From JAVKBW01 sp964352715 (GTDB lineage Bacteria > Pseudomonadota > Alphaproteobacteria > UBA8366 > Aestuariispiraceae), in assembly GCA_964352715.1 (NCBI GenBank), contig CAYGSU010000009.1, positions 1 through 64,000 of the forward strand: DNA of 64,000 bases, given 5' to 3'. Shown piece after piece: positions 17,018-25,052 of this stretch (the stretch's first letter is position 1; each line of letters starts with the position of its first letter). Made by a program: the position numbers and the translations under genes. Below the pieces are notes generated by a model, which worked only from the letters and a program-made list of their open reading frames with translations, did not search any database and was not told where the DNA came from.

Positions 17018-17436
17018 GGCTTAAACCAGTCTCCCCAAATGCGATTGAATACGGGACGGACAGGCAATCTTCACTCGTGGTGAGATAATTGCATTCCCAA
17101 TCATTCAGACACCGGTTTCCAGCTTAAAATGCTGATTTTCTTGGGCACAGAGTAGCTCCGGCCATCGGCTTCCAATTGATCGCTATGTATTCAATCTTCC
17201 TGTTCAACCACTCTGCGCCGATTTCATGAGTTCCGCGCAGCTTTATCATTACATTTTAACGGTAGCCTACAAATCCACGTCCCGAAACCCCCTTTTGAGC
17301 CGAATTTGCGGATTAGCACTATCGCTTCGGTCCCAAACTGGGTGAAAAATATTCAACAACTTATTGACGTTAGGACACGGTGCTACAGCGTCTGTCCGGA
17401 TTTTGCAGCGGTAAACGGGTATATCAGTTCAACCTG
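17018..17436. other. A+T-richer intergenic region upstream of the ABC operon
   Basis: About 420 bases between the DppB-type gene and the hydrolase, both read leftward, with no believable gene on either strand. It is visibly richer in A and T than its surroundings, which fits a promoter or regulatory region for the ABC operon. A weak minus-strand TTGTAG ... TGATAA pair exists near 17245-17275. No terminator is visible after the hydrolase gene. A lost binding-protein gene could once have been here, but no remnant is readable. Confidence 0.5.
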
Positions 17437-19488
17437 TCAGACACATTGTCGCGGAATGGTTTTCTGCCAGGACCGTTCGTAAACGACCGTATCGCCTTCG
17501 AATGCTTCGAGGCGCGCGCTCAGGTAGAAGGCGTCTGCATCGCTGGTCAGCCTGCCATAGGCTTCTGTTCTGATCCGCCACGGACGTCCGCCATGGTCTC
17601 GTGCTGACGTCTGGGTCCAGTGAGTTTCCATTTGCGCAGATAGCGGGTCGTTAGCGGCGATTTCATAGCGTTCCCGACGTACCGATCCGACGGTCAGGCC
17701 GAAATCGGCGTATTCCTGATCGCCGGAATCATATTCAAGCGCCACGATCGTGCGCCCGGTATGCTGTTCATAGGTTACATCTCTGGTCATCGCGCCCCGC
17801 CGGTGGGTCTTCAGACGGGTCGGCGGCGCGGTCACCGGCTGTTCGAATTCCTGGTCCTGCAGATCGCCGGGTTCGACGACGGGAAGCGACAGCGTGCAGC
17901 CGGCAGTATGAAGGGTAATTTCCACCGCTTCCGGCGACGGCCAGATCAACGGCCAGTAGGCAGTCGACAGCGATACCCGGATCCGGTGGCCCGGCAGATA
18001 CCGGTGCGCCGTCAGATTCAGCGGTACATCGATATCGACATAGTCACCGACCGGCATCGGTTCAGGGTGTTCCCGACTGTTCCGGTGCGACAGGTTCACG
18101 GTCTGATAACTGACCCGCATCACCGTGCCGTCCGGGTTGACGTCGTTCAGGCGGATGGCAAGCTGCGCCTGTGGTTTGTCGACTTTCAGGCGCAGCCGGA
18201 CGACTGGCCTGCCGAGGATCCGTGTTTCAGTGTCGAGAACAGACGTTGAAAAGGTAAGAGACTTGCTGTCTTCCAGACGCTGGTCGTTTGGCTGGTCGGG
18301 GCCGATCCAGGCGAAGTACTCGCCGGAAAACACACCGATATCCTGATCCGAAACATGGCTGATCGTTTCCGGCGGGGCGGCAGTGTCGGTCAGCCCGGCG
18401 GTGGTAAGGTGAAGCTGTTTTTTCTTGCGGTTTGTCAGCGGCCAGTCGTTCACGGCGTGCCATTCACCGGGCATTTCGGTCAGGGCCGGCGCGGGTTTCG
18501 TACCGTCCCTGAAATACGCGCGCAGGTCAGGATCGTCTTCGACACCGGTTGGGCGGTCTTTCAGCCAGCGATCCCACCAGCGCAGCATTTCCTGCAGGAA
18601 CCCTATTCTCGGTTCCGGCCTGGCCAGATGTGGATAGAGATGAACCCACGGCCCGAGAATGCCCTTTACCGGGGCTTTCTGGTTTTCAAGAAGTTCGGTG
18701 ACGGCGTTCATGTAGCCATCGGCGAGACCGCCGACAATCATCACCGGGCACTGGATCGCCGACCAGTCTTCACAAACCGATCCGTGTTTCCAGTAGTCGT
18801 CATAATGCTGATGGGTCAGCCAGGTTTCTGCCAGATGCGGTTGATCCGCCAGTCGTGACAGCCACATGTCCTTCCAGCCCGAGCCGACCAGCGCCGGATC
18901 GGGCGGCCGCGACATATACGACATCATCTGCGCCGACCAGGCGAAATTGTTGATCAGCAGGCACCCGCCCTTGTAGTGAATGTCATCGGCGTAGCGGTCG
19001 ACGGTGGAGGCGATGGATACCACCGCCTGCAGTTCCGGCGGCCGGCGCATGGCGACCTGCAGGCCGTTGAAGCCGCCCCAGGAAATGCCGACCATGCCGA
19101 CGCGGCCGTTCGACCAGGGCTGATCCGCGATCCAGCGCAGAACTTCCAGACAGTCATCCTGCTCCTGCGGCAGGTATTCGTCTTTCAGTACGCCTTCCGA
19201 TTCACCGGCGCCACGCATATCCACCCTGATGCAGGCATAGCCGTGACCGGCAATGTAGGGATGGGTGAGATCGTCGCGAATGGTCGTGCCGTCGCGTTTC
19301 CGGTACGGCAGGTATTCCAGGATCACCGGCACCGGCTTCACCATGCTGTCGGCCGGCCGCCACAGGCGTGCCGCCAGATGGGTACCGTCGGAAAGCGGTA
19401 TGTCGGCGTTGGCCTCTTCGACAACGGGTTCGGGAAATTGGTCGACTACGGCCATGGCGGTGCTCTTTGCAATTGTTTCGCCATCCAT
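17437..19488 (-). CDS. CocE/NonD family hydrolase (X-Pro dipeptidyl-peptidase S15-like)
   Basis: A 683-residue protein. The N-terminal alpha/beta-hydrolase domain (about 25-350) has the nucleophile elbow Gly-Ile-Ser-Trp-Gly-Gly (Ser about 144), preceded by Asp-Met-Arg-Gly-Ala-Gly-Glu-Ser-Glu-Gly. The C-terminal domain (about 380-620) is the jelly-roll typical of cocaine esterase and X-prolyl dipeptidyl aminopeptidase, with a segment on cell-surface-like beta strands such as Arg-Val-Ser-Leu-Ser. Relatives cleave acylated amines or esters, glutaryl-7-aminocephalosporanic acid, or peptides after Pro. No signal peptide is present, so it acts in the cytoplasm. An in-frame ATG at 19455 is an alternative start. 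The neighbouring peptide-type importer may feed it. Confidence 0.88.
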   Translation of the reverse strand: MDGETIAKSTAMAVVDQFPEPVVEEANADIPLSDGTHLAARLWRPADSMVKPVPVILEYLPYRKRDGTTIRDDLTHPYIAGHGYACIRVDMRGAGESEGVLKDEYLPQEQDDCLEVLRWIADQPWSNGRVGMVGISWGGFNGLQVAMRRPPELQAVVSIASTVDRYADDIHYKGGCLLINNFAWSAQMMSYMSRPPDPALVGSGWKDMWLSRLADQPHLAETWLTHQHYDDYWKHGSVCEDWSAIQCPVMIVGGLADGYMNAVTELLENQKAPVKGILGPWVHLYPHLARPEPRIGFLQEMLRWWDRWLKDRPTGVEDDPDLRAYFRDGTKPAPALTEMPGEWHAVNDWPLTNRKKKQLHLTTAGLTDTAAPPETISHVSDQDIGVFSGEYFAWIGPDQPNDQRLEDSKSLTFSTSVLDTETRILGRPVVRLRLKVDKPQAQLAIRLNDVNPDGTVMRVSYQTVNLSHRNSREHPEPMPVGDYVDIDVPLNLTAHRYLPGHRIRVSLSTAYWPLIWPSPEAVEITLHTAGCTLSLPVVEPGDLQDQEFEQPVTAPPTRLKTHRRGAMTRDVTYEQHTGRTIVALEYDSGDQEYADFGLTVGSVRRERYEIAANDPLSAQMETHWTQTSARDHGGRPWRIRTEAYGRLTSDADAFYLSARLEAFEGDTVVYERSWQKTIPRQCV

Positions 19489-19513
19489 CTTATCGGCGCA
19501 ACGACAGGGAGCA

Positions 19514-19540
19514 AGAAAAAGGGCCGCTGAAAAGCGGCCC
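19514..19540 (-). terminator. Terminator after grxD
   Basis: On the minus strand, GGGCCGC-TTTTCA-GCGGCCC-TTTTTCTTG gives a 7-pair GC stem and a T-run 25 bases after the grxD stop. It closes the leftward pur-bolA-grxD run. Confidence 0.9.
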
Positions 19541-19565
19541 CTGGTTTCTTCGGCTGTTCCGATGC

Positions 19566-19904
19566 TTACGCTTCGACCTGAACGTCGATACCGCGCGTCG
19601 TCATCAATTCGGTCAGTTCGCCGGTTTCGAACATTTCCCGGATGATGTCGCAGCCGCCGACGAATTCACCCTTCACATAAAGCTGCGGGATGGTCGGCCA
19701 GTTGGAATATTCCTTGATGCCGTTTCGGATGCCGTCATCCTCAAGCACGTTCACGCCTTTGAATTTTACGCCCATGTGATTCAGAACCTGCACCACGGCG
19801 GCAGAAAACCCGCATTGCGGAAAAACAGGGGTGCCTTTCATGAACAGCACGATGTCGTTGTTGTTCACTTCACCTTCAATTTGTTCGGTAACCGGATCGG
19901 TCAT
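19566..19904 (-). CDS. grxD: Monothiol glutaredoxin, Grx4 type
   Basis: A 112-residue single-domain glutaredoxin with the active site Cys31-Gly-Phe-Ser and the following Trp-Pro-Thr-Ile-Pro-Gln-Leu-Tyr with its cis-Pro, plus Gly-Gly-Cys-Asp-Ile for glutathione binding. CGFS glutaredoxins carry [2Fe-2S] clusters bound with glutathione and hand them on, often as heterodimers with BolA proteins. The gene is directly after bolA (23 bases between), the classic Grx-BolA pair, and is followed by a strong terminator. It works in Fe-S cluster trafficking and iron sensing in the cytoplasm. Confidence 0.96.
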   Translation of the reverse strand: MTDPVTEQIEGEVNNNDIVLFMKGTPVFPQCGFSAAVVQVLNHMGVKFKGVNVLEDDGIRNGIKEYSNWPTIPQLYVKGEFVGGCDIIREMFETGELTELMTTRGIDVQVEA

Positions 19905-19927
19905 TGTAATTCCTTTCGATTTCTGTT

Positions 19928-20167
19928 TCAGACGCCGTCTGGAACGGCCGTCTGAAGCGCCAGTGCATGAAGTTCGTTGCCCATTCTGCCCTGTAGCGCG
20001 TTGTAAACCATCTGATGCTGCTGAACGCGGCTCATACCCTTGAACGCAGCAGACGATACATATGCGGCATAATGATCGCCGTCGCCACGTAAATCGTTGA
20101 TCTGCACATCGGCATCCGGAATCGCTTCCTTGATAAAGCGTTCAATTTCTCCGGCATTCATTGGCAT
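19928..20167 (-). CDS. bolA: BolA family protein (BolA2/IbaG-like)
   Basis: A 79-residue BolA-domain protein. It shows the Asp-Gly-Asp-His-Tyr segment (about 29-33), close to the Gly-Asp-Gly-x-His pattern of the BolA2/IbaG branch, and the helix with Arg-Val-x-Gln-His-Gln-Met-Val-Tyr-Asn-Ala-Leu, including the invariant His that can bind a cluster shared with glutaredoxin. It partners with the adjacent CGFS glutaredoxin in [2Fe-2S] transfer. It is 33 bases after purL, and the whole set is probably transcribed from the purS promoter. Confidence 0.93.
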   Translation of the reverse strand: MPMNAGEIERFIKEAIPDADVQINDLRGDGDHYAAYVSSAAFKGMSRVQQHQMVYNALQGRMGNELHALALQTAVPDGV

Positions 20168-20200
20168 GTCGATATCCCCCGATGTGGTTCCATAAACAGT

Positions 20201-22420
20201 CTAGCTCGCCATATATTCCGGAAGCCAGTCTTCATGTGCGGAACGCAGCGTTGCCAACGATATGGGGGCTTCGTCGCCAATCGTCAATGAGGCGTCCTGT
20301 CCGCAAACCGCACTCGTCTGCCCGACGATGCGGGCAAAGAGATCGCGCTGTTTCGCCATCGACAGAATTGTATCGCTCTGGCTGGTTGAAACCAGATAGC
20401 GGGCCTGATCCTCACCAAAGAAATATGCCGTGGCTGAAATCCCGTCCGGCGCCGCCGACACCGTTACCGAGCGGCCAGTGCCGTTATTGGCCGCCATCGC
20501 CATTTCAGTCAGACCGATCAGCAGACCACCATCGGAAAGGTCATGGCAGGCCGAAACCAGGCCATCATGGATCAGGGCTCTGATGAACAGCCCGGTTTCC
20601 CGTTCGATTTCCAGATCGACCGGCGGCGGCGCGCCTTCGTCCTTTCCGGTCACATAGCGGGCAAACAGCGACTGGCCCAGCCACCCCGTTGTTTCACCGA
20701 CCAGGATCAGGGTATCGGCAGAACGGTCCAGCGCAATGCCGACGCTTCGGTTTGCGTCTTTCAGCAGACCGACACCGCCGATAACAGGGGTCGGCAGGAT
20801 CGCCTGACCATCAGTTTCGTTGTACAGCGACACGTTGCCGGAAACGACCGGAAAATCGAGCGCCAACCCCGCCGCCGACATACCTTTGATACAGCCGACG
20901 AACTGCCCCATGATCGCCGGCTTTTCCGGATTGCCGAAATTCATGTTGTTGGTCATGGCCAGCGGCAAAGCGCCTGTAGCGGAAATATTGCGCCACGCTT
21001 CCACAACAGCCTGTCGCCCGCCGGTTTCGGGATCGGCCTTGCAGTAGCGCGGGGTTGAATCGACAGTCATCGCCAGCGCTTTTTTTGTGCCAGGTATGGT
21101 GACAACGGCCGCATCACCGCCCGGCCGTTGCTGGGTCTCGCCCCGGATCAGATAATCGTACTGTTCCCAGATCCACCGGCGCGATGCCAGATCGGGCGTT
21201 TTCAGCATGCCGGTCAGAATGGCAGTCAGGCTTTCATCCGTGGTGATGCTGCTTGCTGGCAATTCTGGTTGCGGCGTCGTCGCCACCCAGGGGCGATCAT
21301 AAACCGGGCTGGCCTCGACCAGCGGAGAAACCGGAATATCCGCTTCACGTTCGCCATGCCAGTACAGTTCCAGATTGCCGCTGTCGGTGACTTCGCCAAT
21401 CACCTCGAAATCCAGCTCCCATTTTTCAAAAATCTTGCGTGCTTCTTCCTCGCGCCCGGGCTTCAGGACCATCAGCATCCGTTCCTGGCTTTCCGACAGC
21501 ATCAGCTCGTAGGGGATCATGCCGGTTTCGCGCATCGGTACCCGGTCAAGATCAAGACGGATGCCGACGCCGCCCTTGTCGGCCATTTCAACCGACGATG
21601 AGGTCAGACCGGCGGCACCCATATCCTGAATGGAAACGATCATATCAGTCGCCATCAGTTCCAGGCACGCTTCCAGCAGCAGTTTTTCAGTAAACGGGTC
21701 GCCGACCTGCACGGTCGGGCGTTTCTCGTCAGCGTCTTCGGAAAATTCGGCTGACGCCATTGTTGCGCCGTGGATACCGTCGCGCCCGGTTTTCGATCCG
21801 ACATAAACGACCGGATTGCCGATGCCCGAGGCGCTGGAATAGAAAATCTTGTCCGTATCAGCCAGACCGACGGTCATGGCGTTGACCAGGCAGTTGCCGT
21901 TATAGGCAGCGTGGAAGTTAACCTCGCCGGCCACGGTCGGTACGCCGATACAGTTGCCGTATCCGCCGATGCCGGCGACCACGCCATCAACCAGATGCCG
22001 GGTTTTCGGGTGCGAGGGATCGCCGAAGCGAAGCGCGTTCAGGTTCGCAATCGGCCGTGCACCCATGGTGAAGACATCGCGCATGATGCCGCCAACACCG
22101 GTCGCCGCCCCCTGATAGGGTTCGATATAGCTGGGGTGATTGTGGCTTTCGATCTTGAAGATCGCCGCCTGACCGTCGCCGATATCGATCACGCCGGCAT
22201 TCTCGCCGGGTCCCTGAATGACCTGTGGTCCGCTGGTCGGCAGGGTTTTCAGCCAGATCCGCGATGATTTGTACGAGCAGTGCTCTGACCACATGACGGA
22301 GAAAATGCCAAGTTCCGTCAAGTTGGGTTCCCGCCCGAGGATCGACAGAACGGTTTCGTATTCCTGTTCTGTCAATCCGTGCTCAGCGATTGTTTCGCGG
22401 GTGATGGCGGTATCAGTCAT
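20201..22420 (-). CDS. purL: Phosphoribosylformylglycinamidine synthase subunit PurL
   Basis: A 739-residue small-type PurL, which needs PurS and PurQ as partners. The N-terminal half has Glu-His-Cys-Ser-Tyr-Lys-Ser-Ser (about 47-54), Gly-Pro-Gly-Glu-Asn-Ala-Gly and Glu-Ser-His-Asn-His-Pro, the ATP and FGAR site signatures; a second AIRS-like repeat begins near 400. The enzyme turns formylglycinamide ribotide, glutamine and ATP into formylglycinamidine ribotide in purine synthesis. Its start overlaps the purQ stop by 4 bases (ATGA), so translation is coupled. bolA and grxD follow in the same direction. Confidence 0.97.
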   Translation of the reverse strand: MTDTAITRETIAEHGLTEQEYETVLSILGREPNLTELGIFSVMWSEHCSYKSSRIWLKTLPTSGPQVIQGPGENAGVIDIGDGQAAIFKIESHNHPSYIEPYQGAATGVGGIMRDVFTMGARPIANLNALRFGDPSHPKTRHLVDGVVAGIGGYGNCIGVPTVAGEVNFHAAYNGNCLVNAMTVGLADTDKIFYSSASGIGNPVVYVGSKTGRDGIHGATMASAEFSEDADEKRPTVQVGDPFTEKLLLEACLELMATDMIVSIQDMGAAGLTSSSVEMADKGGVGIRLDLDRVPMRETGMIPYELMLSESQERMLMVLKPGREEEARKIFEKWELDFEVIGEVTDSGNLELYWHGEREADIPVSPLVEASPVYDRPWVATTPQPELPASSITTDESLTAILTGMLKTPDLASRRWIWEQYDYLIRGETQQRPGGDAAVVTIPGTKKALAMTVDSTPRYCKADPETGGRQAVVEAWRNISATGALPLAMTNNMNFGNPEKPAIMGQFVGCIKGMSAAGLALDFPVVSGNVSLYNETDGQAILPTPVIGGVGLLKDANRSVGIALDRSADTLILVGETTGWLGQSLFARYVTGKDEGAPPPVDLEIERETGLFIRALIHDGLVSACHDLSDGGLLIGLTEMAMAANNGTGRSVTVSAAPDGISATAYFFGEDQARYLVSTSQSDTILSMAKQRDLFARIVGQTSAVCGQDASLTIGDEAPISLATLRSAHEDWLPEYMAS

Positions 22421-23100
22421 TCCACTATGCTCTTGAAAAAGGCGAGGCCATCGTCACCGCCGAAGGCGGGGTCGATAGCATTTTCAGGATGCGGCATCAT
22501 GCCGAGAACGTTGCGTTTTTCGTTCAGGATACCGGCGATATTCCGCTGGCTGCCGTTGTCGTTACCTGCTGCGGTCGGATTGCCTGAGGCATCGACATAG
22601 CGGAAGGCGACACGCCCTTCGCCTTCCAGCTTGTCCAGCGTTTCGGCGTCAGCGAAGTAGTTGCCTTCATTGTGCGCCATCGGCACCCGAATGACATCGC
22701 CCTCCGCCATTGAACCGGTGAACCCGGGTGTCGGGTTTTCAACCCGCAGGCGGACATGCTTGCAGATGAATTTCAGCCTGGCATTCCGCATCAGGACACC
22801 GGGCAACAGGCCGGTTTCGGTCAGAACCTGAAAGCCGTTACAGACCCCCAGAACGCGCACGCCCTTTTCAGCCTTGTCGGCGACGGCGCGCATCACCGGC
22901 GAATTTCCGGCCATCGCCCCGCAGCGCAGATAGTCGCCATAGGAAAATCCGCCGGGAACGACGATCAGATCGAGATTTTCAGGCAGTTCCGATTCCCGGT
23001 GCCAGATCATGGCCGGGCGCGGCGCCCCGGCTTTTTCCAGCGCATCTGCCATGTCTTTTTCGCGATTGGTACCGGGGAAAACGATAACGGCGGCGCGCAT
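22417..23100 (-). CDS. purQ: Phosphoribosylformylglycinamidine synthase, glutamine amidotransferase subunit PurQ
   Basis: A 227-residue class I glutamine amidotransferase. The nucleophile elbow is Gly-Val-Cys87-Asn-Gly-Phe-Gln; the rest of the triad is in Pro-His-Pro-Glu-Asn near the C-terminus. The start begins Arg-Ala-Ala-Val-Ile-Val-Phe-Pro-Gly-Thr-Asn, matching the family, so the ATG at 23100 is chosen over an in-frame one 66 bases upstream. It supplies ammonia to PurL. It follows purS after 5 bases and overlaps purL. Confidence 0.97.
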   Translation of the reverse strand: MRAAVIVFPGTNREKDMADALEKAGAPRPAMIWHRESELPENLDLIVVPGGFSYGDYLRCGAMAGNSPVMRAVADKAEKGVRVLGVCNGFQVLTETGLLPGVLMRNARLKFICKHVRLRVENPTPGFTGSMAEGDVIRVPMAHNEGNYFADAETLDKLEGEGRVAFRYVDASGNPTAAGNDNGSQRNIAGILNEKRNVLGMMPHPENAIDPAFGGDDGLAFFKSIVE

Positions 23101-23105
23101 GTGGC

Positions 23106-23348
23106 TCAGGACTCCAGTTCGACGGAATAGTCTTCGATAACCGGGTTGGCCAACAACTTCGCGCACATGTCTTCAATGCGCTTCGTGGCGGCTGCAGGGT
23201 CGGTATCGGCCAGATCAAGCTCGATCAGCTTGCCCTGCCGAACCTCGTTCACATCGTTGAAACCCAGCCCGTTCAGGGCGTGTTCGATGGCTTTTCCCTG
23301 CGGGTCGAGAACGCCGGTTTTCAGCGTAACGAAAACTTTTGCCTTCAT
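23106..23348 (-). CDS. purS: Phosphoribosylformylglycinamidine synthase subunit PurS
   Basis: An 80-residue protein that starts Met-Lys-Ala-Lys-Val-Phe-Val-Thr-Leu-Lys and holds Gly-Val-Leu-Asp-Pro-Gln-Gly-Lys-Ala, the standard PurS pattern. PurS dimers bridge PurL and PurQ and shape the ammonia channel. The ATG at 23348 is clear from family length. It is the first gene of the leftward purSQL run, with a good promoter about 115 bases upstream and a divergent TetR gene beyond it. In related genomes purC normally sits directly upstream; here the TetR gene intervenes. Confidence 0.95.
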   Translation of the reverse strand: MKAKVFVTLKTGVLDPQGKAIEHALNGLGFNDVNEVRQGKLIELDLADTDPAAATKRIEDMCAKLLANPVIEDYSVELES

Positions 23349-23464
23349 GGACGGCAACCTTTCGGCAGTATGTGCTTGCGTTGGTGAAACAGGTGAGGTC
23401 GGTCCTACACCGATTCCCACGATGCAAAATCTTCTTAAGAAGCTGCGCGGAATTCGATGGCCGT

Positions 23465-23493
23465 CGTATAGCAAGCAAGCGACGGGCGTACAA
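23465..23493 (-). promoter_or_regulatory. Promoter of the purSQL run
   Basis: On the minus strand, TTGTAC (23493-23488), a 17-base spacer and TATACG (23470-23465) precede purS, with a leader of about 110 bases. The leader holds the palindrome CTTCTTAAGAAG and a TCGGT-GTAGG-ACCGA hairpin. I see no purine riboswitch pattern. Confidence 0.55.
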
Positions 23494-23549
23494 TCGCATG
23501 CGCCGGCAAAATGTCCGGTGAAGCGATGAATTTTCGATGTTTGAAATAA

Positions 23550-23578
23550 TTGTAAAGCGAGCGCTCGTTCCCTATAAG
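23550..23578 (+). promoter_or_regulatory. Promoter and likely operator of the TetR gene
   Basis: TTGTAA (23550-23555), a 17-base spacer and TATAAG (23573-23578) form a promoter for the TetR gene. The spacer holds a near-perfect palindrome centred on CGAGC-GCTCG (23556-23569; 12 of 14 positions symmetric), the usual size and place for a TetR dimer to bind and block its own promoter. The purS promoter begins about 60 bases to the left, so the same protein could affect it too. Confidence 0.65.
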
Positions 23579-23598
23579 AAAATCTGGAAGTCATCAGG

Positions 23599-24219
23599 AT
23601 GGACCGACCGATGCGCGTGAGAGACGAAGCCAAAGCCGAAGTTCGCCGGCGGGAAATACTGGAAGCCGCTGCAGCCTGTTTCGTAAGGCGCGGGTTCCAC
23701 CAGACCACGATGAACGAAATCTGTGCCGAGGCGGATATCAGTCCCGGCGGTCTGTACCGGTATTTCGAAAGCAAGGAAGAGATCGTCGTCGCCATTGCGG
23801 AGGCCGATCGCAGCGACACGCACCGGCTTCTGGGAATCATGGACGGGTCCGATGATGTGGTCGAAGGACTGATCGCCGTGTTCAGGCTGATGATCCCGGC
23901 TGTCGCCGATCCGGATTACGGCCGTCTGGGGCTGGAGGTGACGGCGGAAGCGGCGCGTAACCCGAAAGTCGGCGTGCTTTTCACCCGTAATCAGGTCGAG
24001 GTTCGCAACCGTCTGGCCGTTGCCTTGGGCAAGGGCCAGTCGATGGGGCAGGTGGACAAGACTCTCGATCCGTCAGCAGCAGCTGAAGTATTGCTGTCGA
24101 TTATCGACGGCCTGGCCGGTCTCGCGACCATGCAGGTCACCCGTGATGTCACCCAGTTGCAATCAACCCTGGATGAAACGATCCGCCGGTTATTGCGGCC
24201 GATTGACTACGACGACTGA
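23599..24219 (+). CDS. TetR/AcrR family transcriptional regulator
   Basis: A 206-residue regulator. The N-terminal helix-turn-helix (about 18-65) has Arg-Arg-Arg-Glu-Ile-Leu-Glu-Ala-Ala, Thr-Thr-Met-Asn-Glu-Ile-Cys, Gly-Gly-Leu-Tyr-Arg-Tyr-Phe-Glu-Ser-Lys-Glu-Glu, all typical. The all-helical C-terminal ligand domain is not assignable to a subfamily. A GGAAG ribosome site lies 8 bases upstream of the ATG. It is divergent from purS and convergent with purC (3-base gap), so it forms a one-gene cassette inside an otherwise conserved purine cluster. It probably represses itself through the palindrome in its promoter; its effector and other targets are unknown. Confidence 0.92.
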   Translation: MDRPMRVRDEAKAEVRRREILEAAAACFVRRGFHQTTMNEICAEADISPGGLYRYFESKEEIVVAIAEADRSDTHRLLGIMDGSDDVVEGLIAVFRLMIPAVADPDYGRLGLEVTAEAARNPKVGVLFTRNQVEVRNRLAVALGKGQSMGQVDKTLDPSAAAEVLLSIIDGLAGLATMQVTRDVTQLQSTLDETIRRLLRPIDYDD

Positions 24220-24222
24220 CCG

Positions 24223-24822
24223 CTATTCCTCGCCGCGTGTGTCTTCGATGACTTCCTTCAATTCGCCTTCCGGCAGAATGCCGAGACGCCGGGCGACTTC
24301 CTGATAGGCTTCCTCAACTCCACCAAGATCGCGGCGGAAGCGGTCCTTGTCCATCTTCTCGTTTGTTTTCAGGTCCCACAGCCGGCAATTGTCCGGGCTG
24401 ATTTCATCTGCNNNNNNNNNNNNNNNNNNNNNNNNNNNNNNNNNNNNNNNNNNNNNNNNNNNNNNNNNNNNNNNNNNNNNNNNNNNNNNNNNNNNNNNNN
24501 NNNNNNNNNNNCGTTTCGACATCGATCCGGCGGCGACATTGCGCACAATCACCTCAATCGGGATGATTTCGCATTCGCGCACAAGCTGTTCGCGCATGTT
24601 CAGGCGTTTCAGAAAATGGGTCGGGATACCGATTTCCATCAGGCGCACCATGATGTGTTCGGATATCCGGTTGTTCAGAACGCCCTTGCCGGTAACCGTT
24701 CCTTTTTTCTGATTGTTGAACGCCGTTGCGTCGTCCTTGAAATACTGGATCAACGTTCCAGCTTCCGGCCCGGCAAAGAGAATTTTCGCTTTGCCTTCGT
24801 ATATCTTCCGACCTTTCGCCAT
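24223..24822 (-). CDS. purC: SAICAR synthetase, interrupted by assembly gap
   Basis: The N-terminal 103 residues have the purC start Lys-Ile-Tyr-Glu-Gly-Lys-Ala-Lys and Phe-Lys-Asp-Asp-Ala-Thr-Ala-Phe-Asn, ending in Arg-Asn-Val-Ala-Ala-Gly-Ser. The last 62 residues restart at Ala-Asp-Glu-Ile-Ser-Pro-Asp-Asn-Cys-Arg-Leu-Trp-Asp. PurC is about 250 residues, so some 88 residues (about 265 bases) are missing where only 100 N are shown. The enzyme joins CAIR and aspartate in step seven of IMP synthesis. The ATG at 24822 is chosen because it starts the family-typical sequence. It has its own promoter and converges on the TetR gene. Confidence 0.95.
   Translation of the reverse strand: MAKGRKIYEGKAKILFAGPEAGTLIQYFKDDATAFNNQKKGTVTGKGVLNNRISEHIMVRLMEIGIPTHFLKRLNMREQLVRECEIIPIEVIVRNVAAGSMSKXXXXXXXXXXXXXXXXXXXXXXXXXXXXXXXXXXADEISPDNCRLWDLKTNEKMDKDRFRRDLGGVEEAYQEVARRLGILPEGELKEVIEDTRGEE
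24412..24511. other. Assembly gap (100 N) inside purC
   Basis: Exactly 100 undetermined bases. The purC frame happens to match on both sides, but comparison with normal PurC length indicates about 265 missing bases. Confidence 0.98.
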
Positions 24823-24868
24823 GAAATTCCCGATTGTGCTTAGAGTTGATACTGGGTTGGCTCCCTGC

Positions 24869-24897
24869 TTATTAGCGCACCCGTTCGGCTCTGTCAC
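24869..24897 (-). promoter_or_regulatory. Promoter of purC
   Basis: On the minus strand, GTGACA (24897-24892), a 17-base spacer and TAATAA (24874-24869) stand about 47 bases before the purC ATG. Confidence 0.55.
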
Positions 24898-24950
24898 ACA
24901 GCAATAACATCGTTCGCGACGCTGCGGTCACGACATTGGCCTGTCGATCA

Positions 24951-24979
24951 TTGAAGAATGGGTCGCCACACGCTATCTA
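24951..24979 (+). promoter_or_regulatory. Promoter of the ATPase zeta-subunit gene
   Basis: TTGAAG, a 17-base spacer and TATCTA precede the gene by about 75 bases. A good ribosome site (AAGGAGACAAGGA) lies just before the ATG. Confidence 0.5.
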
Positions 24980-25052
24980 TCCCTAGACACCAGACGCAAC
25001 ATGCTTTCAGCCCTGGCAAACAGGCAGAGAAAGTTCTCGAAGGAGACAAGGA

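Noticed and set aside
23349..23464. Purine riboswitch in the purS leader
   Set aside because: Only simple hairpins are present; the three-way junction and conserved loop bases were not found by eye.
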